Notes: a model not told the origin generated them from the sequence alone. Counted from the stretch's first letter, positions 42,303-51,307 are shown. The stretch is DNA of 64,000 bases from Halanaerobium saccharolyticum (GCF_004362045.1 NZ_SNWX01000004.1:132128-196127), one strand, 5' to 3'. Made by a program: numbers and translations.

Positions 42303-43532
42303 ATGATGAAAAAATATTTTACTATTGGGCTGATGTTAATTTTAATTTCATTAATTACTTTCAATGTACTGGCAGAAGATAAGATTGTTATTAAACATAT
42401 GGAGCCTGGTGATGATGCAAAATTAGGTTATGTACATGAATTTGCTGATGCCTATATGGCTAAAAATCCAAATGTTGAGATTGAAATAATTGAAGTAGGC
42501 TGGGGGAATATCTACCAGAAAATGATGAGTATGGCTCAGGCTGGTACTATGCCTGATGTAGTATATGTCGGATCAAGATGGATTCCAGTTCTTGCAGAAA
42601 TGGATGCTATTCAACCCTTAGATAACTTTATGACAGAAGATAAAGTAAATGACTATTCTGATTCACTCTTAAATACTGCTAACTACAAAGAAAACCAGTA
42701 TGGTCTACCAAGAGCTTATTCGACAAAAACACTGTTTTACAGAACAGATTTAATAGATAGTCCCCCTGAAACCTGGGAGGAACTGGTAGAAGTAGCCAAA
42801 GAAGTTCAGGCTAACAATGAGGGTATGTATGGAATGGGTATTTCAGGAGCAAAGCATGTTTCTACAACTTCTCAGTTTTTTAATTATTTATTCCAGGCTG
42901 GCGGAAAAGTATTTAACGAAGCTGGAGAGCCTGTACTTAATAGTGAAGAGGGAGTTAAAGCTTTACAATTCTATGTAGATTTATATAGAGAACATAAAGT
43001 AACACCAAATCCTGTAGAATATAACAGAGAAGAATTACCTACACTATTTTCAACTGGTAAAATTGCAATGTTTGTCTGCGGTCCCTGGGGTAAGTCAATT
43101 ATAGGCCGTCAACCAGAAAATGAAGAAACTCCATATCAGACTGCACTTCTTCCAAAAGGAGAACACAGAAAGAGTATCCTGGTTTCTGATTCTTATGTGA
43201 TGGCTAAAGATGCTGGCCAAGAAGCCTGGGATTATCTCAACTATATAACAAATTATAATAATCAGACTTACTATGATTACGAGTATGGTTCTGTTCCCGT
43301 AATGAAAGAAGCTGCAGATTCTCGCAGGTTCCAGCAGGATGAATTTTTCAAGACATTCTTAGATACAATTGAAACAGGTGAGCCCCAGCCGCTGCCGATA
43401 GTCTGGGAAACATTTGAAGATATATTAACCGATTCTATACAGGCTGCATTAATGGGAGATATGACTCCTCAAGCAGCATTAGATCAAGCTGTAGAAAGAA
43501 TTAAATCAGAAAACATAGCACCTGTAAAATAA
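42303..43532 (+). CDS. ABC sugar transporter solute-binding protein (family 1)
   Basis: A 409-residue carbohydrate-binding protein. The signal peptide ends NVLA before EDKIVIKHMEP with no lipobox cysteine. Family 1 features include YMAKNPNVEIEIIEV, a PDVVYVGSRW hinge block and FSTGKIAMFVCGPWG. GGGAGG lies upstream of tandem ATGs at 42303 and 42306; the second has better spacing. It is the first structural gene of an operon with two permeases and a Gfo/Idh dehydrogenase. The sugar is unknown. Confidence 0.9.
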   Translation: MMKKYFTIGLMLILISLITFNVLAEDKIVIKHMEPGDDAKLGYVHEFADAYMAKNPNVEIEIIEVGWGNIYQKMMSMAQAGTMPDVVYVGSRWIPVLAEMDAIQPLDNFMTEDKVNDYSDSLLNTANYKENQYGLPRAYSTKTLFYRTDLIDSPPETWEELVEVAKEVQANNEGMYGMGISGAKHVSTTSQFFNYLFQAGGKVFNEAGEPVLNSEEGVKALQFYVDLYREHKVTPNPVEYNREELPTLFSTGKIAMFVCGPWGKSIIGRQPENEETPYQTALLPKGEHRKSILVSDSYVMAKDAGQEAWDYLNYITNYNNQTYYDYEYGSVPVMKEAADSRRFQQDEFFKTFLDTIETGEPQPLPIVWETFEDILTDSIQAALMGDMTPQAALDQAVERIKSENIAPVK

Positions 43533-43543
43533 GAAAACTAAAA

Positions 43544-43569
43544 ACCCCCGAAGAAGTTAATTCGGGGGT
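43544..43569 (+). promoter_or_regulatory. Intergenic hairpin after the binding-protein gene
   Basis: A perfect 9-bp stem ACCCCCGAA/TTCGGGGGT with an 8-base loop and only a weak T-rich tail, before the first permease gene. Confidence 0.7.
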
Positions 43570-43597
43570 ATCTATTTTAAATTTTGGAGGCAAAAAA

Positions 43598-44473
43598 ATG
43601 AGAAAGAGATATCTACCATATTTATTTATAATGCCGGCTGTTATTTTTATGTTATTGATAGTTGCTTATCCAATACTGCTCACCTTTAGAAGTTCACTTT
43701 TTCATGAAGTATTAATTCGACCCTGGGAAGGGGTAGAATTTGTTGGGATGGACAATTTTGTTACTTTAATAAAAAATCAAGAATTCTGGTCATCACTGCA
43801 GAGAACTGCAATCTGGACTGTTAGTTCGGTTTTAGGTAAGACTCTAATTGGACTCAGTATAGCTATTTTGCTTAATCAAAAATTTAAATTTAGAGGCATA
43901 TACAGAACTCTGATCTTAATCCCCTGGGTAACACCTCAGGTTGTAAGTGCCATTATCTGGCGCTGGGTTTATAATGGAGAATATGGAATGCTAAATTATG
44001 TATTGATGAGACTGGGTTTAATTAATACCGGAATCTCCTGGCTGGGTCATAAAACGACAGCCTTTATAGCTGCAGTAATTAATGATATGTGGATTGGAAT
44101 TCCTTTTATGATAGTTGTATTTCTGTCAGGTCTGCAGGGTATTCCAAATGAATTATATGAGGCAGCAAAAGTTGATGGCGCAAACAGAATCCAGACTTTA
44201 TTTAAAATAACATTACCACAGCTGAAACCTGTATTTTTAACAGCAACAATTCTTTCAATTATCTGGACTTTTAATTCTTTCAATATTATCTGGGTACTTA
44301 CTAAGGGTGGACCTGTAAATGCTACTGAAACCCTTGTAATTAAAACATATAAAGAAGCATTTGGTAAATTTGATATTGGAATGGGTTCTACCTATGCAGT
44401 AACAACATTTATTTTATTAATGATTTTTAGTTTGTTTTATTGGAGAATGTTTAGTGAAAAAGATGAAATTTAA
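43598..44473 (+). CDS. ABC sugar transporter permease (MalF-like)
   Basis: A 291-residue inner-membrane permease with six predicted helices. The EAA loop is EAAKVDGANRIQTLFKITLP near residue 190, and GGPVNATETLVIKTYKEAF near residue 240 is typical of this subfamily. It forms the channel with the permease at 44491. The operon has no ATPase gene. GGAGG precedes the ATG. Confidence 0.9.
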   Translation: MRKRYLPYLFIMPAVIFMLLIVAYPILLTFRSSLFHEVLIRPWEGVEFVGMDNFVTLIKNQEFWSSLQRTAIWTVSSVLGKTLIGLSIAILLNQKFKFRGIYRTLILIPWVTPQVVSAIIWRWVYNGEYGMLNYVLMRLGLINTGISWLGHKTTAFIAAVINDMWIGIPFMIVVFLSGLQGIPNELYEAAKVDGANRIQTLFKITLPQLKPVFLTATILSIIWTFNSFNIIWVLTKGGPVNATETLVIKTYKEAFGKFDIGMGSTYAVTTFILLMIFSLFYWRMFSEKDEI

Positions 44474-44490
44474 GGAACTGAGGGATAAGA

Positions 44491-45330
44491 ATGAAAAACA
44501 AGAGTAAACTAATTAATTTATCATTAACCCATATAATTATGATTATATTTTTAATGATGTTATTATTTCCTACATTTGTAATGCTATCTACATCTTTTAA
44601 AACATTTGAGGGAGTATTAGGCTGGCCCCCACAGTGGATTCCTGATGATTTTCAATTTGTCAATTACATAAATGTTTGGATTGGTGATTATCAATTTTAT
44701 AAACCATTTTTAAATAGTATGATCATAGCAGGATCTGTGGGATTACTTTCTTTGCTTCTTGGAACTCCAGCTGCTTATGCATTATCAAGATATAAGTTTG
44801 CTGGTAGAAAGTTATTTCTTTTTTCTGTTTTAGCAACCCAGATGTTTTCGCCAGTGGTATTGTTAGTTCCTTTATATAAAATTGTCAGGAGTATGGGTTT
44901 AATAAATACATTTACATCAGTTATTATTGGACGGAGTGCCTTTGCACTGCCTATGGTTATCTGGTTATTGACCGGTTATTTAAGTAATATTCCAAAGGAT
45001 TTAGAAGAAGCTGCAATGGTTGATGGTTGTTCACTATTTAAATCATTATATAAAATTATATTACCTTTGGCAGGACCGGGTATTGCCACAGCTGGAATTT
45101 ATGCTTTTATAATGGGCTGGAATGATTTAATGTTTTCACTGACTTTTATAAATGAAGCAGAGATGGCTCCTATAACTCTTGCAATGAGTGATTTTGTCGG
45201 GAAAAATGTAGTTTACTGGCATGAAATGATGGCAGCTGCAGTTATTTCAATTTTGCCTGTAGCAATTATGTTCTCTTATATTCAAAAGTATTTAGTTAAG
45301 GGTCTAACTTCTGGAGCGGTTAAAGGTTAA
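44491..45330 (+). CDS. ABC sugar transporter permease (MalG-like)
   Basis: A 279-residue permease with six predicted helices and the EAA loop EAAMVDGCSLFKSLYKIILP near residue 172. The C terminus YLVKGLTSGAVKG is the standard MalG-type ending. It pairs with the permease just upstream. A Gfo/Idh/MocA dehydrogenase gene follows 40 bp downstream, so the imported sugar is probably oxidised. Confidence 0.9.
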   Translation: MKNKSKLINLSLTHIIMIIFLMMLLFPTFVMLSTSFKTFEGVLGWPPQWIPDDFQFVNYINVWIGDYQFYKPFLNSMIIAGSVGLLSLLLGTPAAYALSRYKFAGRKLFLFSVLATQMFSPVVLLVPLYKIVRSMGLINTFTSVIIGRSAFALPMVIWLLTGYLSNIPKDLEEAAMVDGCSLFKSLYKIILPLAGPGIATAGIYAFIMGWNDLMFSLTFINEAEMAPITLAMSDFVGKNVVYWHEMMAAAVISILPVAIMFSYIQKYLVKGLTSGAVKG

Positions 45331-45369
45331 ATTATATGAAAATGAAAAAAATTAGAGAGGTGTATAATT

Positions 45370-46632
45370 ATGAATAAAATTTCCACAGTTGCAGTTCTTG
45401 GAGCGGGTAATAGAGGTCGAGAAGCTTATGGTAGTTACATATTAGAACATCCTGGAGATATTAAAGCAGTTGCAGTTGCTGAGCCAGATGCAGATAAGCG
45501 AGCTCTTTTCTCTAAAGAACATAATATTGATAAAAAGCTGCAGTTTGAAAGCTGGGAGAAGCTGTTGAACAAAGATAGGCTGGCAGATGGAATAATAATT
45601 GCGACTTTAGATAATATGCATTTAGAACCTGTTTTGCAGGCGATGGAAAAAGGGTATAAAATTCTTCTGGAAAAACCAATTGCACCAAATCTTGAAGACC
45701 TAATTGAAATCTATAAAAAGTATAAAGAAACTGAAAGCGAGATTCTGGTTGCACATGTTTTAAGATACACTAATTTTTTTAGTAAATTAAAAGAGTTACT
45801 TAACGAAAAAGTAATTGGAAAAGTTAGATATATTGATCTGAATGAAAATATTGGTTATTATCATTTTGCCCACAGTTATGTTCGGGGAAACTGGCGAAAT
45901 ACTGATTCAGCTGCGCCTATTATATTAGCGAAAAGCTGTCATGATTTAGATATTTTACACTGGCTTCTGGGAACTAAAACTAAAAAACTTAGTTCATCCG
46001 CTTCTTTAGAGATTTTCAAGGAAGAATCAAAGCCAGAAAATGCTGCTGATAGGTGTGTATACTGTAATATCGAGGCAGACTGTCCTTATTCAGCTAAAAA
46101 GATATATTTAGGAGAAGATACCGACTGGCCAACTTCAGTAATCACTACTGATTTATCTTATGAAGGCAGATTTAAAGCTTTAAAAGAAGGTCCTTATGGA
46201 AGATGTGTCTGGAAATCAGATAATAATGTTCCGGATGTGCAGCGAGTAAATATGACTCAAAGTGACAATACAGAAGTTAATTTTACTCTAAATGCTTTTT
46301 CAAAAGATATAACTAGAGATATTAAAATCCATGGTTCTTTGGGGGAAATCGAAGGGGATTTTGAAAAAGGAATAATTGAACTTTCTATCTTTGGCAAAAG
46401 TAATTCAGTAATTGAAATCGAAGCTGCTTCTGGTCACCACGGTGGAGGAGATAGTGGTTTGATGAGTCAATTTGTATCTTTACTAAAAGGAAAAGAAATT
46501 GATTCCTGGAGCAGTTCTCTAGAAGAATCACTGGAGAGTCACTTGATGGCTTTTGCTGCTGAAGAAGCAAGGGCAAAGAATTCCGTGATTAATTTAACTA
46601 AGTGGCGCCAGGAACAGTTTAATTCAATTTAA
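45370..46632 (+). CDS. Gfo/Idh/MocA-family NAD(P)-dependent sugar dehydrogenase
   Basis: A 420-residue oxidoreductase. The N-terminal Rossmann domain begins TVAVLGAGNRGREAYG, with the EKPIAPN motif near residue 98. An unusual insertion carries Cys229, Cys232 and Cys238 (RCVYCNIEADCPYSA), with a fourth Cys279 in YGRCVWKSDN, a likely structural metal site seen in one subgroup of this family. The C-terminal sheet follows. It probably oxidises the sugar brought in by the ABC importer in the same operon. The substrate cannot be assigned from sequence. Confidence 0.85.
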   Translation: MNKISTVAVLGAGNRGREAYGSYILEHPGDIKAVAVAEPDADKRALFSKEHNIDKKLQFESWEKLLNKDRLADGIIIATLDNMHLEPVLQAMEKGYKILLEKPIAPNLEDLIEIYKKYKETESEILVAHVLRYTNFFSKLKELLNEKVIGKVRYIDLNENIGYYHFAHSYVRGNWRNTDSAAPIILAKSCHDLDILHWLLGTKTKKLSSSASLEIFKEESKPENAADRCVYCNIEADCPYSAKKIYLGEDTDWPTSVITTDLSYEGRFKALKEGPYGRCVWKSDNNVPDVQRVNMTQSDNTEVNFTLNAFSKDITRDIKIHGSLGEIEGDFEKGIIELSIFGKSNSVIEIEAASGHHGGGDSGLMSQFVSLLKGKEIDSWSSSLEESLESHLMAFAAEEARAKNSVINLTKWRQEQFNSI

Positions 46633-46634
46633 GT

Positions 46635-46709
46635 TTATATTTTATACTTAAGCTTTCTCTTATACTCACTGGGGGTCATCTGAGTATATTTTTTAAAGAT
46701 ATAAGTTTG
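46635..46709 (-). pseudogene. Remnant of an AraC-family regulator C terminus
   Basis: Read on the minus strand, 24 codons give YIFKKYTQMTPSEYKRKL plus a short tail and a stop at 46637-46635. This is the conserved last helix-turn-helix segment of AraC/XylS proteins (typically FKKYTGMTPSEYR). The frame is closed immediately upstream, so the rest of the gene is gone. It lies just after the Gfo/Idh gene and before the next LacI regulator, suggesting a regulator was lost or replaced here. Confidence 0.75.
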
Positions 46710-46764
46710 TCAGGTGTCTGGGAAAATTTTGTTGCTAATTTAACCGAAAATCTAATATTGGATA

Positions 46765-46800
46765 AAAACTGCAGCAGAAATTTTTGGCTGTAGTTTTTTT
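46765..46800 (+). terminator. Intrinsic terminator of the ROK/ABC/Gfo operon
   Basis: An 11-bp stem AAAACTGCAGC with GCTGTAGTTTT (one G-T pair), an 11-base loop and a T-run. Confidence 0.8.
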
Positions 46801-46885
46801 AGTTTAAATTATATTATCGATAAATGAATATAATAAAGCTTAACCAATGAGCTAATTTTCATATTTTTGCATAAATAATATAAAT

Positions 46886-46941
46886 TTTGCGCAAATTTAA
46901 TATATAATTTGCTTGATTTGCGCAAAAGTTTGTGTTAGAAT
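46886..46941 (+). promoter_or_regulatory. Promoter with two LacI-type palindromes before the lacI/ABC/GH operon
   Basis: Perfect palindromes TTTGCGCAAA lie at 46886-46895 and 46917-46926, 31 bp apart (about three turns). The promoter is TTGATT at 46913-46918, a 17-bp spacer and TAGAAT at 46936-46941, so the second palindrome sits across the -35/spacer. The LacI gene starting at 47101 is the likely binder. A leader of about 155 bases without clear structure follows to the LacI start. Confidence 0.8.
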
Positions 46942-47100
46942 TTTAATATAGTGAGTTAAAACCAAGTTGTTCAAATAATTTTTGAAGATATATTTCCTGC
47001 AATAATAGGGATAATTATCATTAAATATTATTTGAATATTAATAAAATAATTTAAGCAAAAATATTTATTTGCATAAATCTTTGATTGGAGGACTGGATT

Positions 47101-48135
47101 ATGCCAACTACATTAAGTGATATTGCAAAAAAAACTGGTTTTTCTGTTTCAACGGTTTCAAGAGTTATTAATGAAAAAGGGAATATTTCTGCTCAAACCC
47201 GGTCTGTTGTTTTAGATACTGCTTCCAAAATGGGTTATGAGTTTAAAAAATATAATAAAGATTTAAACCAGAAGTCTCAGTATATTGCTACAATTTTTAA
47301 TAATCGTCTGGATAAACAGGGGGGTATTTTAGGTAATCCTTTTTATGCTCAAATAGCCCTGGGATTAGAAAACTTCACAAAAAGTCATAATTATGAGCTT
47401 TTAATTAAATCAATAACTGGAGAAAGTAAAAAAGATAAAAAAATAATTAATGAAATGATTTCCAGTCAGGAAATTGCTGGCATGATATTTATTGGTTATT
47501 TGATTGACGAAAAACTAATTATGGAAATTAAAGAATCTGGAATGCCAGTTGTTGTTATTGATAATCATTTCTGGCAGGAAAATATTGACTGCATTTTGAA
47601 TGATAATATTGCTGGAGCAAAAAAGATGATGAACCATTTGCTCGAGCTGGGACATAAAGATATAGCCTTTATTTCAGGTCCCTTAGATAATACTTCTTTT
47701 GAGGAAAGATATACAGGTTATATTAATAGCTTAAGAAATCATTCTCTTGAAGTAAAAGATTCTTTTATAAAGATAGGGGACTCAACTTATGGAACCGAAA
47801 GTGCTTATAAGGTTGTATCAAAAATGTTGAAAGAAGAACAGGATCTTCCGACAGCATTTTTTGCTGCAAATGATTCAAGAGCAGTTGGGGTAATTAAAGC
47901 TATTCAGGATGCTGGTTTTTCCGTTCCTGATGATTTTTCTGTTTGCGGATTTGATGATATCGAAACCGGAAGACATATTACACCATCTCTAACAACTGTT
48001 AAAATATTTAAACAGGAAATGGGTCTTACTGCAATGGAAAGATTATCTAAACTCATTAAAAATCCTGATAAAAAAACTCGAAAGATAGTTATACCTGTTG
48101 AACTCATAATAAGAGAATCAACAGGAACTATATAA
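47101..48135 (+). CDS. LacI-family transcriptional regulator
   Basis: A 344-residue LacI/GalR protein with the N-terminal helix-turn-helix TTLSDIAKKTGFSVSTVSR followed by hinge and sugar-binding domains; FDDIETGRHITPSLTTVKIF near residue 285 is the typical C-terminal block. The ATG at 47101 has GGAGG eight bases upstream; a TTG at 47086 overlaps it. It heads an operon of ABC importer and two glycoside hydrolases, and the TTTGCGCAAA palindromes upstream indicate autoregulation. The inducer is probably a beta-glucoside or mannoside. Confidence 0.9.
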   Translation: MPTTLSDIAKKTGFSVSTVSRVINEKGNISAQTRSVVLDTASKMGYEFKKYNKDLNQKSQYIATIFNNRLDKQGGILGNPFYAQIALGLENFTKSHNYELLIKSITGESKKDKKIINEMISSQEIAGMIFIGYLIDEKLIMEIKESGMPVVVIDNHFWQENIDCILNDNIAGAKKMMNHLLELGHKDIAFISGPLDNTSFEERYTGYINSLRNHSLEVKDSFIKIGDSTYGTESAYKVVSKMLKEEQDLPTAFFAANDSRAVGVIKAIQDAGFSVPDDFSVCGFDDIETGRHITPSLTTVKIFKQEMGLTAMERLSKLIKNPDKKTRKIVIPVELIIRESTGTI

Positions 48136-48250
48136 AAAATATAATATTATAAGTTTATAAGCTACTAAATTTTACTGGAGGTGATATATCAGGTTTTAAA
48201 TATCAGTTGATTTTATTTTTTTAGTGTTTAAAAACCAGGGAGGTATTAAT

Positions 48251-49516
48251 GTGATTAATAAAAAAAATAGTCTGATTATTTTTATAGTTTTAATTGTTGG
48301 AATTTTGTTTACAAGTTCAGTAATGGCTCAGGAAACTGTTGAATTAGAAATGTGGCATGCATGGACTGGACAGGATGCTTTTGCAAGTGAAGTTCTTTTA
48401 CCTAAGATTGAAGAGTTTCAGAAGCAGAATCCTAATATAAAACTTAAGATCCAGGTTATTCCAAATGACAGTTATAGAACTAAGCTCAGAACTCAAGCTG
48501 CCGGTGGACAAATTCCGGATATAATGCAGACATATCCAGGTTCTGAAGTGCAGCCATTAGTTGAAGCAGGATTGTTAATGGATTTAGAAGGAATAATAGA
48601 TTACTGGACTGATGATTTAATTCCAAGAGATAGTCTTTCTGCATATACTTTCAATGATAAAGTTTATGCAATTCCAGCGAAAGTAAATTATACTCACTTT
48701 GCTTTCTATAATAAAGATATGCTCAAAGAAGTAGGCTATACAGTATGGCCTGAAACCTATAAAGAATTTAAAGTAATGGCTGATAAACTAAAAGCAAAAA
48801 ATATTGTTCCAATTTCTTTAGGTAATAAAGCTAAATGGGTACTGCAGTCAATTTATATTTCAACTATCGGCGATAGATTGACAGGAATCGATTATTTAGA
48901 AGATGTTTTAGCTGGAGAACGCAAATTTACTGATCCGGCTTTTATTAAAGCACTTGATGTCATCAAAGAACTTGCTGATGAAGGATACTTTAATAAAGAT
49001 GCCAATAGTTTAAATGATATGGAGATGAGACAGGCATTTTATCAGAAAAGAGCAGCTATTTTCTTTGGTGGAGCCTGGGATATTGGTGGAGTTATAGAAA
49101 CTGCTAAAGAAGAAAATATGAATGTTGGTATTGCAACTTTCCCTCAAATTGAAGGAGAAGTAGCTCCAAAAGCATTATCAGGGGTTACAGGAAGTGCTTT
49201 TTCAATTAGATCTGGTCTTTCTGAAGCACAAAAAGAAGCTGCAATTAAGTTTCTGAAGTTTTTCTACTCTGAAGAAACATATGTAGATCTTTTAAGAACA
49301 GGATCATTTGTGCCAGCAAAAGTTGATCTGCCTGCTGATATTTCCCCTCAGTTCCAGGAGGTTATTAATTTAGTAAATGAACACCAAATTGGACCTGTTT
49401 ATGATGCTGTATTACCAATTAATTTAATTCAAACAATTAATAATGGTCTCCAGTCATTAACAACAGGAGAGATGACTTCCGAAGAATTGGCTCAACAGAT
49501 GCAAGATAACTTATAA
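48251..49516 (+). CDS. ABC sugar transporter solute-binding protein (family 1)
   Basis: A 421-residue carbohydrate-binding protein. The signal peptide ends SSVMA before QETVELEMWHAW with no lipobox cysteine. Family 1 landmarks include FQKQNPNIKLKIQVI and AIFFGGAWDIGG. It starts at GTG with GGGAGG seven bases upstream; an in-frame GTG at 48224 lacks such a site. It feeds the two permeases downstream. Linkage to beta-glucosidase and beta-mannosidase suggests binding of short beta-linked gluco- or manno-oligosaccharides. Confidence 0.9.
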   Translation: MINKKNSLIIFIVLIVGILFTSSVMAQETVELEMWHAWTGQDAFASEVLLPKIEEFQKQNPNIKLKIQVIPNDSYRTKLRTQAAGGQIPDIMQTYPGSEVQPLVEAGLLMDLEGIIDYWTDDLIPRDSLSAYTFNDKVYAIPAKVNYTHFAFYNKDMLKEVGYTVWPETYKEFKVMADKLKAKNIVPISLGNKAKWVLQSIYISTIGDRLTGIDYLEDVLAGERKFTDPAFIKALDVIKELADEGYFNKDANSLNDMEMRQAFYQKRAAIFFGGAWDIGGVIETAKEENMNVGIATFPQIEGEVAPKALSGVTGSAFSIRSGLSEAQKEAAIKFLKFFYSEETYVDLLRTGSFVPAKVDLPADISPQFQEVINLVNEHQIGPVYDAVLPINLIQTINNGLQSLTTGEMTSEELAQQMQDNL

Positions 49517-49528
49517 AATAAATAATTT

Positions 49529-49548
49529 AGGGGAGGTTATCCTCCCCT
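49529..49548 (+). promoter_or_regulatory. Intergenic hairpin after the binding-protein gene
   Basis: A perfect 8-bp stem AGGGGAGG/CCTCCCCT with a TTAT loop and a short T-rich tail (TTTTATT), between the binding protein and first permease. It may partly terminate. Confidence 0.7.
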
Positions 49549-49568
49549 TTTATTAGGAGGATTAGAAA

Positions 49569-50447
49569 GTGGAACATATTTATAAACATAAGAAAAAAAT
49601 AATTTATCTTGGTATTTTACCAGCTTTTTTACTTTATCTTGGTTTTGTAATTATTCCAATCTTTATTTCTGCTCGTTACTCATTAGTTGAATGGAATGGG
49701 TTTTCTCCACCTTCATTTGTGGGTTTAGAAAATTATGCTGAAATGTTTGGAAATAATATTTTCTGGCGTTCTCTAAAAAACAATATGGTAGTTGTTCTAG
49801 CTTCAGTATTGGGACAGGTACCAATAGGATTTTTATTAGCTTTACTTGTGAATCAGAAAATAAAAGGAAGACATTTTTTTAGAACAATTATCTTTATGCC
49901 AGTAGTAATTTCAGCCGTAATTATTTCTTTAGTATGGAGTATGGTATATAATTATAATTTTGGACTTTTAAATAATATTTTAAGTTTTGTTGGACTTGAA
50001 TCATGGGTTCAAAACTGGCTGAGCAATCCAGATATAGCAATGTTTTCTGTTGCTGCTGTTATAATCTGGCAGTTTGTGGGTCTTTATTTTATTATATTTC
50101 TGGCGGCTTTACAGACAGTACCGGATGAGATTTTAGAGGCTGCAAAAATCGATGGAGCTCAGGGTTGGAAACGGACATTATATATAACTATTCCTTTAGT
50201 TAAAGATTCGATTTTAGCTGCAATTGTCTTATGTATTAGTGGCAGCCTTAAAACTTTTGCCTTAATTTATGTAATGACAAATGGTGGTCCTTCTCATGCT
50301 ACAGAAGTTATGGCAATCCATATGTATGATAATACTTTTAATGGTATGAAATTTGGTTATGGAAGTGCAGTTTCAATATTTATTGTGGTATTTGGAATTG
50401 TTTTAGTTACTATAGTTAGAAAACTTTTTGCAAAATTTGAAAACTAA
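49569..50447 (+). CDS. ABC sugar transporter permease (MalF-like)
   Basis: A 292-residue permease with six predicted helices and the EAA loop EAAKIDGAQGWKRTLYITIP near residue 190. It starts at GTG after AGGAGG. It forms the membrane channel with the following permease. No ATPase gene is present in the operon. Confidence 0.9.
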   Translation: MEHIYKHKKKIIYLGILPAFLLYLGFVIIPIFISARYSLVEWNGFSPPSFVGLENYAEMFGNNIFWRSLKNNMVVVLASVLGQVPIGFLLALLVNQKIKGRHFFRTIIFMPVVISAVIISLVWSMVYNYNFGLLNNILSFVGLESWVQNWLSNPDIAMFSVAAVIIWQFVGLYFIIFLAALQTVPDEILEAAKIDGAQGWKRTLYITIPLVKDSILAAIVLCISGSLKTFALIYVMTNGGPSHATEVMAIHMYDNTFNGMKFGYGSAVSIFIVVFGIVLVTIVRKLFAKFEN

Positions 50448-50464
50448 GTTAAAAGGAGGTAGTC

Positions 50465-51307
50465 ATGAATAATAAAATTAAAAAGATAGATAAATTTAAA
50501 AAAATTGCTACATATGCTATTTTAATATTTTTTGCTTTAATAAATATATATCCGATTTTTTGGATGGTTATGAACTCATTCAAAACCGAAAATCAAATTT
50601 CTATCAATTCATTTTCACTGCCTGAATCATTTATGCTGAGTAATTACACTAAAGCCTGGAATGCAGTTTCTCTGGGGAGAAGTTTTATGAATAGTTTTAT
50701 CGTAGCTGGTATTTCAGTTTTGATTACGGTAGCTATTGGTTCTTTGGCTGCTTATTTTATTTCTCGCTTTGAATTTCCTGGAAAAAAATTAATTTATAGT
50801 TTTTTCATTTTCGGACTCTTAGTACCAATTCATGGTACTTTAGTACCTATATTTATTTTGATGAGAAATATTGGGCTTGTAAATACTCGAGTTTCATTAA
50901 TTTTACCGTATGTTGCTTTTAATCTGCCGTTAACTATTTTTATTTTGAGCAGTTTTATGAAAAGTTTACCGAAAGCAGTAGAAGAAGCTGCAATTGTTGA
51001 TGGAGCAGGTTATCTTAGAATTTTTTGGTCAATTATATTACCAATGAGTCGACCGGCTCTGGCGACTGTAGGAATTTTAAATTTTGTTTATAACTGGAAT
51101 GAATTTTCTTTTGCTTTAGTTTTAATTAATGACAATAAATTAATGACTTTACCTTTAAGCCTTTCCCTATTTTCCGGTCAATTTAGTACTGATTATGGAA
51201 TGCAGATGGCTGGATTATCTATGGCCTTAGTTCCGATTATTGCAATTTATTTATTGATGGAAGATCAGCTGGTAAAAGGTATGAGTGCAGGAGCGGTAAA
51301 AGGTTAA
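50465..51307 (+). CDS. ABC sugar transporter permease (MalG-like)
   Basis: A 280-residue permease with six predicted helices and the EAA loop EAAIVDGAGYLRIFWSIILP near residue 175. The C terminus LVKGMSAGAVKG is typical. AGGAGG precedes the ATG. The GH3 gene follows 18 bp downstream, coupling uptake to intracellular hydrolysis. Confidence 0.9.
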   Translation: MNNKIKKIDKFKKIATYAILIFFALINIYPIFWMVMNSFKTENQISINSFSLPESFMLSNYTKAWNAVSLGRSFMNSFIVAGISVLITVAIGSLAAYFISRFEFPGKKLIYSFFIFGLLVPIHGTLVPIFILMRNIGLVNTRVSLILPYVAFNLPLTIFILSSFMKSLPKAVEEAAIVDGAGYLRIFWSIILPMSRPALATVGILNFVYNWNEFSFALVLINDNKLMTLPLSLSLFSGQFSTDYGMQMAGLSMALVPIIAIYLLMEDQLVKGMSAGAVKG

